In this document: in pieces, positions 18,550 through 28,019 of the stretch | How the letters are laid out: the number at the start of each line of letters is the position of its first letter | How positions within the stretch are numbered: the first letter of the stretch is position 1 | Source of the DNA: Neisseria gonorrhoeae | GTDB lineage: Bacteria; Pseudomonadota; Gammaproteobacteria; Burkholderiales; Neisseriaceae | Reading direction: 5' to 3' | DNA: 64,000 nucleotides | Assembly (NCBI RefSeq): GCF_003315235.1 | Contig: NZ_QNRU01000001.1 | Coordinates: forward strand, 108,599 to 172,598 | Notes under the pieces: generated by a model | What the model saw: the letters and a program-made list of their open reading frames with translations, nothing else | The model's database searches: none | Told to the model about the DNA's origin: nothing | Program-made: the position numbers and the translations under genes

Positions 18550-18834
18550 ATGGCGGATACCAAATTGAACACCAAAGAAATTTTGGAACTGAAAGCGCGC
18601 GCGCACCATCTCCATCCTGTTGTGATGGTCGGTCAGCAGGGTCTGACGGATGCAGTCATCAAGGAAACCGATGCGGCACTGACGGCGCATGAGCTGATTA
18701 AAGTGCGCGTATTCGGCGACGACCGTGCCGAGCGTATCGAAATCTGCAATACCTTGTGTGAGGCGGTTGACGCGCAACCTGTTCGGCATATCGGGAAACT
18801 TTTGGTATTGTGGCGTAAGAATATCGAGGCCTGA
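18550..18834 (+). CDS. yhbY: Ribosome-assembly RNA-binding protein YhbY (CRM domain)
   Basis: A 94-aa single CRM-domain protein that binds pre-50S particles. The domain spans nearly the whole protein and contains the GxxG-type loop VGQQGLTDAV. The ATG at 18550 follows AGTAGGAAA; an upstream in-frame ATG at 18514 falls in the predicted -10 box and is rejected as a start. It diverges from rlmE, also a 50S factor. Confidence 0.92.
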   Translation: MADTKLNTKEILELKARAHHLHPVVMVGQQGLTDAVIKETDAALTAHELIKVRVFGDDRAERIEICNTLCEAVDAQPVRHIGKLLVLWRKNIEA

Positions 18835-18990
18835 CAGCCTGAAGTGGTTGTTTTGCTATTGTTCTTTCAATGGGCGGCATGCTGTCCTTCGGCGCGGCAT
18901 TTCGGCGTGCCGAAACCCTTTCCGGTGAAAACGGATTTTGATTACCGCTCGATGCCGTCTGCAAGTTGCGGCGGCTTCCGTATGATTTGA

Positions 18991-20019
<1,029 letters not shown>

Positions 20020-20040
20020 TATTTGATTCGCAATATTGAA

Positions 20041-20073
20041 ATGCCGTCTGAAACTATGGTTTCAGACGGCATT
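20041..20073. terminator. Bidirectional DUS terminator
   Basis: ATGCCGTCTGAA inverted pair with flanking T run, between convergent hemB and the PLP enzyme gene. Confidence 0.85.
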
Positions 20074-20082
20074 TTTTACGGT

Positions 20083-21240
20083 TTACAAAGTTGTATCGAG
20101 TGCGGCGGAAATATCGTTCCAAATATCATCTACGTCTTCAATACCGATGGAGAAGCGCAGGAGTCCGACCCTGATGCCCATTTCCATTTTCACATTATGC
20201 GGCACGCCGCTGTGAGATTGGGAATAGCAATGGTTGACCAGACTTTCCACGCCGCCGAGGCTGGAGGTCATTTTGACCAGTTTCATGTTTTTAATCACGC
20301 TGTTTGCCGCTTCGCGCGTGTCGTTTTTGAGATAAACCGTAACCACGCCGCCGATGCCTTTGGGCATTTGCGCTTGGGCGAGTGCGTAATGTTCGTGAGA
20401 CGGCAGGCCGGGATGGAACACTTTTTCAATGGCAGGATGGGCTTCCAAACGGCGCGCAATTTCGAGTGCGTTTTTGCAGTGTGCCTCCATACGCAGGGCA
20501 AGCGTTTTGATGCCGCGCAACACCAGCCAGCAGTCCGTCGGGCCTGCAATCGCGCCGGTATGCACCATCATATCGTGCAAAGGCTGAGCCAGCTCTTTGG
20601 TTTTGGCAACGACGATGCCCATCAATACGTCGGAATGGCCGCACAAATATTTGGTAGCGGAATGGAATGCAAAATCGCAACCCATATCCAAGGGCTGTTG
20701 CAGATACGGCGTGGCAAAGGTGTTGTCGATGCCGACCAGCGCGTCGGCTGCTTTGGCTTTCGCTGCAAGGGCTTTGATGTCTACCAAGCGTAAAAGCGGA
20801 TTGGACGGCATTTCCAGCCAAACCAGTTTGACATTGTGCGCTTTGAGCAATTCGTCCAAATTATCGGGATTGCCCAAATCGGCAAAAACAACGTTCACCC
20901 CCCATTTTTGATAAACATCGACCAATAAGTCATATGCGCCGCCGTAAATATCGGCGACCGCGACGATGGTATCGCCCGGGCGCAGGAAGGTACGCCACAC
21001 GGCATCAATCCCCGCCATACCGCTGGAAAACGCAAAACCTGCCGCACCGTGTTCCAAATCGGCAACGGTGTCTTCCAAAATCTGACGGGTCGGGTTGCTC
21101 AGGCGCGAATAACGGTAAGGCACATTTTCGCCGATTTCGTGCAGCGCAAACATACTGTTTTGATAAATCGGCGGCATCAGCGCGCGGTTGTGTTCGTCGC
21201 AATCGTAGCCGGAATGGATGGCACGGGTCGGGAATTTCAT
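20083..21240 (-). CDS. metB: Cystathionine gamma-synthase / lyase family PLP enzyme
   Basis: The 385-aa protein belongs to the Cys/Met metabolism PLP family. The PLP-binding lysine lies in SATKYLCGHSD, the Tyr/Arg pair of the neighbouring subunit is in YRYSRLSNPTRQ, and GIDNTFATPY is the conserved strand before the lysine. Family members cannot be separated reliably by eye: gamma-synthase (MetB), beta/gamma-lyase and O-succinylhomoserine sulfhydrylase share these motifs. I use metB as the best guess. It acts in transsulfuration for methionine or cysteine supply. The gene is monocistronic. Confidence 0.82.
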   Translation of the reverse strand: MKFPTRAIHSGYDCDEHNRALMPPIYQNSMFALHEIGENVPYRYSRLSNPTRQILEDTVADLEHGAAGFAFSSGMAGIDAVWRTFLRPGDTIVAVADIYGGAYDLLVDVYQKWGVNVVFADLGNPDNLDELLKAHNVKLVWLEMPSNPLLRLVDIKALAAKAKAADALVGIDNTFATPYLQQPLDMGCDFAFHSATKYLCGHSDVLMGIVVAKTKELAQPLHDMMVHTGAIAGPTDCWLVLRGIKTLALRMEAHCKNALEIARRLEAHPAIEKVFHPGLPSHEHYALAQAQMPKGIGGVVTVYLKNDTREAANSVIKNMKLVKMTSSLGGVESLVNHCYSQSHSGVPHNVKMEMGIRVGLLRFSIGIEDVDDIWNDISAALDTTL

Positions 21241-21327
21241 CTGTTTCTGCCTTGTAAGATATGGATAAGTCGGGATTTTATCACTATCCCGAAAATAGAA
21301 ACAATCAATGCAGCCGCCAAAAGCAAG

Positions 21328-21336
21328 TGATATAAT
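21328..21336 (+). promoter_or_regulatory. Extended -10 promoter of folE2
   Basis: TGATATAAT is a perfect -10 hexamer with the TGn extension. There is no convincing -35 box. It leaves a leader of about 100 nt before folE2. Confidence 0.55.
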
Positions 21337-21443
21337 CTCGCATTTGCAGGCAGGACGGCCGACAGCGTTTTTTCAGACGGCATCTGCCTGCCATACAATA
21401 CACACATCTCAATAATTATCTGAATATTAAGGACAAACAACGC

Positions 21444-22217
21444 ATGAACGCCATTGCAGACGTGCAATCCAGCAGAGATTTGCGCAACCTGCCGATCAAT
21501 CAGGTCGGCATTAAAGACCTGCGCTTCCCGATTACCCTGAAAACCGCCGAAGGAACACAATCCACGGTTGCTCGCCTGACGATGACGGTTTATCTGCCCG
21601 CCGAGCAGAAAGGGACGCATATGTCGCGCTTTGTCGCATTGATGGAGCAACATACCGAAGTCTTGGATTTCGCACAATTGCATAGGCTGACTGCCGAAAT
21701 GGTCGCGCTTTTGGATTCCCGCGCCGGCAAAATCAGCGTTTCTTTTCCGTTTTTCCGCAAGAAAACCGCGCCGGTATCCGGTATCCGGTCCTTACTGGAT
21801 TATGATGTCAGCCTCACGGGTGAAATGAAAGACGGGGCATACGGCCACAGTATGAAGGTCATGATTCCCGTAACCTCGCTTTGCCCGTGTTCCAAAGAAA
21901 TTTCCCAATATGGCGCGCATAATCAGCGTTCGCACGTTACCGTCAGCCTGACTTCCGATGCCGAAGTCGGTATCGAGGAAGTTATCGATTATGTGGAAAC
22001 GCAGGCGAGCTGCCAACTCTACGGCCTGCTCAAACGCCCCGATGAAAAATACGTTACCGAAAAGGCCTACGAAAACCCGAAATTCGTGGAAGATATGGTG
22101 CGCGATGTCGCTACTTCGCTGATTGCCGACAAACGCATCAAGAGTTTCGTCGTCGAGAGCGAGAATTTCGAGTCTATCCACAACCATTCGGCTTATGCCT
22201 ATATCGCCTACCCGTAG
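21444..22217 (+). CDS. folE2: GTP cyclohydrolase FolE2 (type IB)
   Basis: Converts GTP to dihydroneopterin triphosphate, the first step of folate synthesis, as the zinc-sparing alternative to FolE. The 257-aa T-fold protein has the catalytic Cys segment [19 protein letters not shown] and the metal-ligand GTHMSRF stretch of the COG1469 family. In many bacteria folE2 is a Zur target used in zinc shortage; I did not identify a clear Zur box. The leader holds an 8-bp stem (GCAGGCAG/CTGCCTGC) enclosing a DUS. Confidence 0.92.
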   Translation: MNAIADVQSSRDLRNLPINQVGIKDLRFPITLKTAEGTQSTVARLTMTVYLPAEQKGTHMSRFVALMEQHTEVLDFAQLHRLTAEMVALLDSRAGKISVSFPFFRKKTAPVSGIRSLLDYDVSLTGEMKDGAYGHSMKVMIPVTSLCPCSKEISQYGAHNQRSHVTVSLTSDAEVGIEEVIDYVETQASCQLYGLLKRPDEKYVTEKAYENPKFVEDMVRDVATSLIADKRIKSFVVESENFESIHNHSAYAYIAYP

Positions 22218-22235
22218 GCGCGTTTGCGATGTCCA

Positions 22236-22255
22236 AATGCCGTCTGAAAGGCATT
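22236..22255 (+). terminator. Weak hairpin after folE2 containing one DUS
   Basis: A 6-bp stem AATGCC/GGCATT whose loop is the rest of a single uptake sequence, with no T run. Confidence 0.35.
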
Positions 22256-22413
22256 GGGGAGTTATTCCCGAATCTGCCGCCGCTTTGTTTTCCCAGCCGT
22301 AGAGAGATGGGTAAAATCCGGGTGAAGCTTGATGGCGAGGACGGCTTATAGGGTGCGGCAGTGCCGTATCGGTTTGAAATCAATTTGCAATCAAAGTAAT
22401 AAAAGGATGCACG

Positions 22414-23079
22414 ATGACAGTATTAAGCAAAGAGCAGGTTCTATCCGCATTTAAAAACCGCAAATCGTGCCGGCATTACGATGCGGCACGTAAAATCAGT
22501 GCCGAGGATTTTCAGTTTATTTTAGAACTCGGGCGTTTGTCGCCCAGTTCGGTCGGTTCGGAGCCTTGGCAGTTTGTTGTGGTTCAAAACCCCGAAATCC
22601 GACAGGCAATCAAGCTGTTTTCTTGGGGTATGGCGGATGCTTTGGATACCGCCAGTCATTTGGTGGTGTTTTTGGCGAAGAAAAATGCCCGCTTCGACAG
22701 CCCGTTTATGTTGGAAAGTCTCAAACGGCGCGGCGTTACCGAACCGGATGCCGTAGAAAAATCTTTGGCGAGGTATCAGGCGTTTCAAGCTGACGACATC
22801 AAGATTTTGGACGATTCGCGCGCCTTGTTTGACTGGTGCTGCCGCCAGACCTATATCGCGTTAGCCAACATGATGACGGGTGCGGCGATGGCGGGTATCG
22901 ATTCCTGCCCGGTGGAAGGTTTCAACTATGCCGATATGGAACGCGTATTGTCCGGGCAGTTCGGTTTGTTCGATGCGGCAGAATGGGGCGTGTCCGTTGC
23001 CGCGATATTCGGCTACCGGGTTCAGGAAATCGTCACGAAAGCGCGCAGGCCCTTGGAAGAAACCGTTATTTGGGCATAA
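22414..23079 (+). CDS. NAD(P)H-dependent nitroreductase family protein
   Basis: A 221-aa flavoprotein of the NfsB/DrgA-type nitroreductase family, which reduces nitroaromatics and quinones using FMN. The N-terminal FMN phosphate-binding segment is KNRKSCRHYD. The middle LGRLSPSSVGSEPWQFVVV is the classic family strand-helix. The C-terminal GVSVAAIFGYR stretch also contacts FMN in relatives. AAAGGA lies before the ATG. The physiological substrate is unknown. Confidence 0.9.
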   Translation: MTVLSKEQVLSAFKNRKSCRHYDAARKISAEDFQFILELGRLSPSSVGSEPWQFVVVQNPEIRQAIKLFSWGMADALDTASHLVVFLAKKNARFDSPFMLESLKRRGVTEPDAVEKSLARYQAFQADDIKILDDSRALFDWCCRQTYIALANMMTGAAMAGIDSCPVEGFNYADMERVLSGQFGLFDAAEWGVSVAAIFGYRVQEIVTKARRPLEETVIWA

Positions 23080-23083
23080 GGCA

Positions 23084-23125
23084 GTGCCGTCTGAAAACGC
23101 AAGGATTTTCAGACGGCATTTTTTA
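23084..23125. terminator. Bidirectional DUS terminator
   Basis: GTGCCGTCTGAAAA and its inverse plus a T run lie between the convergent nitroreductase and pseudouridine synthase genes. Confidence 0.85.
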
Positions 23126-23133
23126 ATGCTTAT

Positions 23134-23892
23134 TTAAAACGATTCGCCGGGAGCGAGATAACGCCATTTGCCGGGCGGCAGCCTGCCGAGTTTGACCTTG
23201 CCCATGCGGATGCGTTTCAGCCCGACGATGCGCAGTCCGACCAGTTCGCACATACGGCGGATTTGCCGCTTTTTACCCTGTTTCAACACGAAGCGCAGTT
23301 GGTCTTCATTTTGCCATTCTACTTTGGCGGGACGCAGTTTATCACCGTCCAAACTCAATCCGTGATTCAGTAAGGCAAGTCCTTTTTCGTCCAATTTGCC
23401 GCGCACGCGCACCAAATATTCTTTTTCACTGCCGCTGTTTTCGCCGATAAGCTGCTTGGCGATACGGCCGTCTTGCGTCAACACCAGCAATCCGACTGAA
23501 TCGATATCGAGCCTGCCGGCGGGGGCAAGACCGATTTTGTGTTTCGGATCGAAACTGATGCGGCTGGTGTCGCCTTCCCAGCAATTTTCAGGGGTAATCA
23601 GTTCGGCGGCGGATTTATAGCCTTTTTCCGCTTGTGCGCTGACATAGCCGACGGGTTTGTTCAGCAGGATGGTAATGCGTGCCGCCTGCTGTTCGTGGGC
23701 TTTCTTGTTCAGTTCGATACGGTCTGCCGGTGAAACTTTCTGACCGAGTACGGCGGTTTTGCCGTTGACCGTTACCCAGCCCTGTTCGATATGGCCGTCG
23801 GCTTCGCGGCGCGAACAAAGCCCCAGTTGTGCCATACGTTTGGAGAGGCGTATGGTATCTTCTGTATGGTCGGAGGAAATTTTGGAATTCAT
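23134..23892 (-). CDS. RluF/RsuA-type pseudouridine synthase
   Basis: A 252-aa enzyme with an N-terminal S4 RNA-binding domain ([30 protein letters not shown] split over residues about 15-45) and a catalytic domain with the active-site Asp in [14 protein letters not shown]. The [15 protein letters not shown] motif near the C-terminus is typical of the RsuA/RluB/E/F branch. Similarity in layout favours RluF (23S U2604) over RsuA, but target choice cannot be read. It is 24 bp upstream of nothing on its 3' side except the DUS terminator, and follows nadK in the same direction. Confidence 0.88.
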   Translation of the reverse strand: MNSKISSDHTEDTIRLSKRMAQLGLCSRREADGHIEQGWVTVNGKTAVLGQKVSPADRIELNKKAHEQQAARITILLNKPVGYVSAQAEKGYKSAAELITPENCWEGDTSRISFDPKHKIGLAPAGRLDIDSVGLLVLTQDGRIAKQLIGENSGSEKEYLVRVRGKLDEKGLALLNHGLSLDGDKLRPAKVEWQNEDQLRFVLKQGKKRQIRRMCELVGLRIVGLKRIRMGKVKLGRLPPGKWRYLAPGESF

Positions 23893-23916
23893 GGGTACTT
23901 TCGGGTGAAGGCCGGC

Positions 23917-24807
23917 TTAGACTAATTGCTCGCCCCAGTGCAGTTTTTGGCGCAGGGTTTTGAAATATTGGTAGTCGGTCGGGTGTAGGATGCGTAAGGG
24001 ATTGTGGTAGCGGCGGATGATGATGCGGTCGAGGTTTTGCACGTCGATGAAGGATTGTCCGTCGAAATGAACGCGCGCGTCGCCGCCTTGGGTAACGAGG
24101 ATTTCGATTTCGGACGTGTCTGGAATGGCGATGGGGCGGTTAGTCATAGATTGCGGGCAGATGGGGACGAGCGTGAAGGCGTGTAATCCTGCCTGCATGA
24201 TTGGGCCGCCGGCGGCAAGCGAATAGGCGGTCGATCCGGTGGGGGTGGAGACAATCAGCCCGTCCGAACGTTGTGTATAGACGAATTCCTGATTGACGAA
24301 GACTTCAAATTCAATCATCTGTCCGGCACCGCCGCGGGAGAGGACGGCATCGTTGAGGGCGAGGGCGCGTTCGGCGGTTTTGCCTTCGCGGATCAGTGCG
24401 GCTTCAATCAGGATGCGCTCTTCGGCAAGGTATTTTCCTTCTAAAACGGGCAATAGCTTGTCCGTCATATATTCGCGGGGAATTTGGGTAAGAAAGCCCA
24501 AATGACCTTGGTTGATGCCGATAATCGGAACGGCGCGGGGGGTAATTTCGCGGGCGGCAGAGAGAAAGGTGCCGTCTCCGCCTAAGACGGCGACCAGGTC
24601 GCAGTATTGCCCCAGTTCGGTCTTGTTGACGATATGGCAGCCGTCGGTGTCTTGGGTATAGATGCAGCATTCCCTTACGCCGACTTCGTCGAGATAGACG
24701 GTAAAGCCGTGCTGCTTCAAAAAGGTAATCAGCGTGTGTGCGGTATCTTGGATGTCGGGCGTGTTGGGGCGGGTTACGATACCGATGTTGTGAAAAGGGC
24801 TGTTCAT
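23917..24807 (-). CDS. nadK: NAD kinase
   Basis: Phosphorylates NAD to NADP, the only route to NADP. The 296-aa protein has the catalytic GGDGT motif (VAVLGGDGTFLSAARE), the conserved NDAVLSRGG segment and the glycine-rich STPTGSTAYSLAAGGPI. It forms a same-strand run with ubiJ upstream and the pseudouridine synthase downstream (24 bp gap), likely one transcript. Confidence 0.96.
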   Translation of the reverse strand: MNSPFHNIGIVTRPNTPDIQDTAHTLITFLKQHGFTVYLDEVGVRECCIYTQDTDGCHIVNKTELGQYCDLVAVLGGDGTFLSAAREITPRAVPIIGINQGHLGFLTQIPREYMTDKLLPVLEGKYLAEERILIEAALIREGKTAERALALNDAVLSRGGAGQMIEFEVFVNQEFVYTQRSDGLIVSTPTGSTAYSLAAGGPIMQAGLHAFTLVPICPQSMTNRPIAIPDTSEIEILVTQGGDARVHFDGQSFIDVQNLDRIIIRRYHNPLRILHPTDYQYFKTLRQKLHWGEQLV

Positions 24808-24826
24808 GTCGGATGCCGTCTGAAGG

Positions 24827-25393
24827 TTAGTCTATCCAAATGTCGCGTTCGAGCCTGTCGAGGCGTTCGTTGAGGCGTTCCACGCCGTCGCGCAGTCTGC
24901 TTATTTCGTCGAGGCAGTCGGCAAGGGCTTCGTTGCCGGTGTTTGCGGACTCGGGTTCGCGGGAAAATCCGCCGATTTGTTCGGCGATGTTCCTGCCGAT
25001 TTGTTTGATGCCGTGTCCGATGTCGGTGGCACGGCTGCCGATGCCTGCCTGCGTGCCGAAAATCCGTGCCAATTCGTCCGATGCGCGGGAACGCAGGCTG
25101 CCGAGCAGGGACAGTACCGCGATGCCGAGGATGAGGTCGCCTTCGAGCCTGATGTCGCCAGCCCCGGGTTCGCCGCCTTGGAGGATTTTCCGTATCGCGC
25201 TGTTGCGGAAGGTAATTTCGGTGTCTGCAAAGCCGTTTCCCGCCGAGAGCAAACCGTCTTCTGTGATGCGTCCCGCCAGTTTCAGCCCGGCAATGTTCAG
25301 GGTCAGTGTTTTGCCTGCAAAGGAGGTAAGTTCCGAGCGGCTGTCCGGGCTTTGCAGAATCAGGCGGTTGATGATGGGGAGGAGGGCGGACAT
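24827..25393 (-). CDS. ubiJ: Ubiquinone biosynthesis accessory protein UbiJ (SCP2 domain)
   Basis: A 188-aa protein with an SCP2-like lipid-binding fold over residues about 15-110 and a C-terminal coiled coil (DEISRLRDGVERLNERLDRL). This architecture is that of UbiJ/YigP, which binds ubiquinone precursors in the cytosolic Ubi complex with UbiK. It is not next to ubiE or ubiB here, unlike in enterobacteria. A single DUS lies between it and nadK. Confidence 0.78.
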   Translation of the reverse strand: MSALLPIINRLILQSPDSRSELTSFAGKTLTLNIAGLKLAGRITEDGLLSAGNGFADTEITFRNSAIRKILQGGEPGAGDIRLEGDLILGIAVLSLLGSLRSRASDELARIFGTQAGIGSRATDIGHGIKQIGRNIAEQIGGFSREPESANTGNEALADCLDEISRLRDGVERLNERLDRLERDIWID

Positions 25394-25442
25394 ATTTTTT
25401 GATTGGGGCGGAGAATGCCTGTTGTTGCTGTTGCCGCTTATT

Positions 25443-26219
25443 TTACAGGCTTAAGCCGTTATCGCAAACGGTACGGATGATTTTGCCCACGCTGTCGTCG
25501 GGTAAGAAATCCGGCGCGGGCAGGCCGAGTTTGGCGGCTTCTTCCGTATAAAATTCGCGGCGTGTCGGGTGGCGCGGTTCGATAATGTTTTTCAGCCGCC
25601 TGCCGCCGGGGTTGGATGCCGTCTGAAACAGGTTTTCGACGGCGATGTCGCGGTGGACGATATTGACAGGCCGGTTGCCGCCTTGGATGTTTTGCTTTTG
25701 CACGAGGCGGCTGACGGGATGGCGTTCGGCGCAATAAAGCCCGCCCAGCCGCAGGATGTCGATGTTCGGAACGCCGTTGTCGAGCAGGTGTTGTTCGGCG
25801 GCAAGGATTTGTCGGGCGGACTCGGTTTGCGGATCGGGTGCGGCGGTTTCGTCGCATTCTCGCGCTTTATCGCCGTAAACGCTTGTGCTGCTTGTGAAAA
25901 TCAGGTGTTGCACGTTGCACGCCCGGGCAAGCTCTGCCCATTGTTTGACGGTGTCGGCGTAATGCGCCAAAAAGGAGGGCGGCAGCAGGAAGAACCAGAC
26001 GGGTTTGTCGGCGTGATGCCGCCACAATGCCGTCTGAAAGGTATCGGTACGGTTGAGGTCGAAGGTGTCGAGGTGTATGGGCAGGTTGATGTCGTCCGAA
26101 GTCAGGCTGCGTTTTATGGCGGCGACGCGGCTGCCGTGTCGGTAAAACTTTTGTGCCAGCGGCAGGCCGAGGTAACCTAGGCCTGTGATGGAGATATGGG
26201 GCGGGGGGACTGCGCGCAT
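25443..26219 (-). CDS. NAD(P)-binding Rossmann-fold protein (epimerase-like, YeeZ type)
   Basis: The 258-aa protein begins with a dinucleotide-binding loop GLGYLGLPLA and has the extended-SDR strand FTSSTSVYGD with the catalytic Tyr, though the usual YxxxK lysine is not evident. IDILRLGGLYCAERHP is the conserved mid-domain. Such proteins are annotated as NAD-dependent epimerases, but the substrate is unknown. It is the first of a same-strand run leading to ubiJ and nadK, preceded by a single DUS. Confidence 0.75.
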   Translation of the reverse strand: MRAVPPPHISITGLGYLGLPLAQKFYRHGSRVAAIKRSLTSDDINLPIHLDTFDLNRTDTFQTALWRHHADKPVWFFLLPPSFLAHYADTVKQWAELARACNVQHLIFTSSTSVYGDKARECDETAAPDPQTESARQILAAEQHLLDNGVPNIDILRLGGLYCAERHPVSRLVQKQNIQGGNRPVNIVHRDIAVENLFQTASNPGGRRLKNIIEPRHPTRREFYTEEAAKLGLPAPDFLPDDSVGKIIRTVCDNGLSL

Positions 26220-26273
26220 TCGCTGATACCGTCGGGTAAGTGCCGTCTGAAGGCTGATTCGGACGTTATGGGT

Positions 26274-26924
26274 TTACGGGTTGCCGTTGCCGATTTTGCG
26301 GTCGTATTCCGCGCGGTGTTCGGGCAAAAGATAGGGGCGAAGGAGGCTTAAGGTACGACGGATGCCGCGTGCTTTGGAGTCTTCGGTCAGCTTGGTACGG
26401 CCGCGCAGGGAGCTGTCGAAGTCGAACCAGTATTTCGTAACCATCCACATATTGACGGCGAGGTCGTTCATAGCGGTTTGGTCGGCGTTGATGACGTTCA
26501 GCCCGTTGAGCTGGGTCAGCAGTTTGACTAGAAGCGGCGAGACTTTGGCTTGGGTAAAGGTATTGTGTTCGCCCAACAATTCGGCACTGCGCGCAAGCAG
26601 GGTGTTTACGTCGCTAAAGAGGAAGCGGTATTCCCACATGACATCGTAAATGCCTGCCATATAGTTGATAGAGTCTTCCACATCAGAGGGCAACACGGCT
26701 TCATTCAGGTATGCCAACAGGGCTTCGCTGTAACGTTTGAAGAGTTGGACGATGATTTCGTCTTTGTTGCGGAAGTGGTAATAAAGATTGCCCGGACTGA
26801 TGCCCAAATGCGCCGCGATATGGTTGGTGCTGATGTTGCGCTCGCCTTCCTCGTTGAAAAGCGCAAGGCTGGCGTCGATGATGCGGGTGTAAGTATTGGT
26901 TTTTGCAATGCGGGTCACGGGCAT
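26274..26924 (-). CDS. TetR family transcriptional regulator
   Basis: A 216-aa repressor-type regulator. Its N-terminal helix-turn-helix covers residues about 10-55 (ISTNHIAAHLGISPGNLYYHF), followed by a variable ligand domain. The ATG at 26924 has AAGGAGT upstream and overlaps the end of murB by about 10 bp, so murB and this gene are probably cotranscribed and coupled. The longer frame reaching 26963 lies inside murB. Target genes are unknown. Confidence 0.88.
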   Translation of the reverse strand: MPVTRIAKTNTYTRIIDASLALFNEEGERNISTNHIAAHLGISPGNLYYHFRNKDEIIVQLFKRYSEALLAYLNEAVLPSDVEDSINYMAGIYDVMWEYRFLFSDVNTLLARSAELLGEHNTFTQAKVSPLLVKLLTQLNGLNVINADQTAMNDLAVNMWMVTKYWFDFDSSLRGRTKLTEDSKARGIRRTLSLLRPYLLPEHRAEYDRKIGNGNP

Positions 26925-27976
26925 ACTCCTTGGATTTGCAGGCTGAACGAAGTGGGCAGCCAATTGGGTTCGGCGTGTAATTCTACCTGAAATCGAGTAA
27001 ATACTGTATTGCAGACGTGTTGCGCCAGTTTCCAGATGTCGTCTGAAGAGGCATTGTTTTTGTTCGCCAAAACCAGAGCCTGCCGGTCATGTACCGCCGC
27101 ACCGCCGATTTGGAAGCCTTTCAGACGGCATTGGTCGATCAGCCAGCCGGCGGCGAGTTTGACCGAACCGTCGGGCTGCGGATAGAGCGGCATATCGGGA
27201 TGCCGCTGCAACAGGGTGGCGGCTTTTTCCGCGCTGACGACGGGGTTTTTAAAGAAACTGCCGACATTGCCCAAAACTTTCGGGTCGGGTAATTTGCTGT
27301 TGCGGATGGCGGATACCGCATCGGAAACGTCTTTCGCCGTTGCCTCCCTACCTGCACTCAATTCGGCAACCTTCGCCGCCAAATCGCCGTAGCCCAAGTT
27401 CGGCACAAAATGCGTTTTTAATGCAAATACGACCGAAACAATCACATAACGCCCTTTGCCTTCCTGCTTGAACAGGCTTTCGCGGTAGGCGAAGCGGCAG
27501 TCGGCATTGGAAAGGGTTACAAAGGTTTCCGTATCCAAATCGAAGCAGCGCACGCTGTGAATCACATCTTTCGCCTCCACGCCGTATGCGCCGATGTTCT
27601 GCACGGGCGACGCGCCGACCGTACCCGGAATCAGGCTCAGGTTTTCCAAACCGCTCAAACCCAGCGCGACGGTGTGCAACACGAAATCGTGCCAAATTTC
27701 GCCCGCCTGCGCTTCAATCAGAACCATGCCGTCTGAGCGCGCAATCTCGCGTATGCCCTTGTTTTCCATATGGACGACCAAGCCGTCGTAATCCTGCATC
27801 AAAAGGATGTTGCTGCCGCCGCCCAGCCATAAAACAGTATCGCGGTCGAACTCGGGCAGTCGGACGATGTCGCGCAATTCGTCGGCGTGTTTAAGCGCGA
27901 TAAAGGCCCGGGCTTGGGCGTGCAGGCCGAAAGTGTTGTAGGGGGTGAGGTCGGTTCGGTATCGGATGGGTTGCAT
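26915..27976 (-). CDS. murB: UDP-N-acetylenolpyruvoylglucosamine reductase
   Basis: Reduces the enolpyruvyl group to form UDP-MurNAc, the second committed step of peptidoglycan synthesis. FAD-binding segments LWLGGGSNILL and IPGTVGASPVQNIGAYG are visible. The catalytic Ser is in NVGSFFKNPV and the catalytic Glu near the C-terminus in VELHAEPNW. It is the type I enzyme, about 353 aa from the ATG at 27976 (MQPIRYRTDLTPYNTFG). An upstream frame extension overlaps norM and is rejected. Confidence 0.95.
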   Translation of the reverse strand: MQPIRYRTDLTPYNTFGLHAQARAFIALKHADELRDIVRLPEFDRDTVLWLGGGSNILLMQDYDGLVVHMENKGIREIARSDGMVLIEAQAGEIWHDFVLHTVALGLSGLENLSLIPGTVGASPVQNIGAYGVEAKDVIHSVRCFDLDTETFVTLSNADCRFAYRESLFKQEGKGRYVIVSVVFALKTHFVPNLGYGDLAAKVAELSAGREATAKDVSDAVSAIRNSKLPDPKVLGNVGSFFKNPVVSAEKAATLLQRHPDMPLYPQPDGSVKLAAGWLIDQCRLKGFQIGGAAVHDRQALVLANKNNASSDDIWKLAQHVCNTVFTRFQVELHAEPNWLPTSFSLQIQGVCP

Positions 27977-28019
27977 GGTTTGAGCTTTAACTGTATTTGA
28001 ATTGAAGTGTGCTGCGTTT

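Noticed and set aside
18888..18914. Imperfect stem in the yhbY-hemB gap as a terminator
   Set aside because: TTCGGC/GCCGAA arms pair but there is no T run and the inner part does not pair well.
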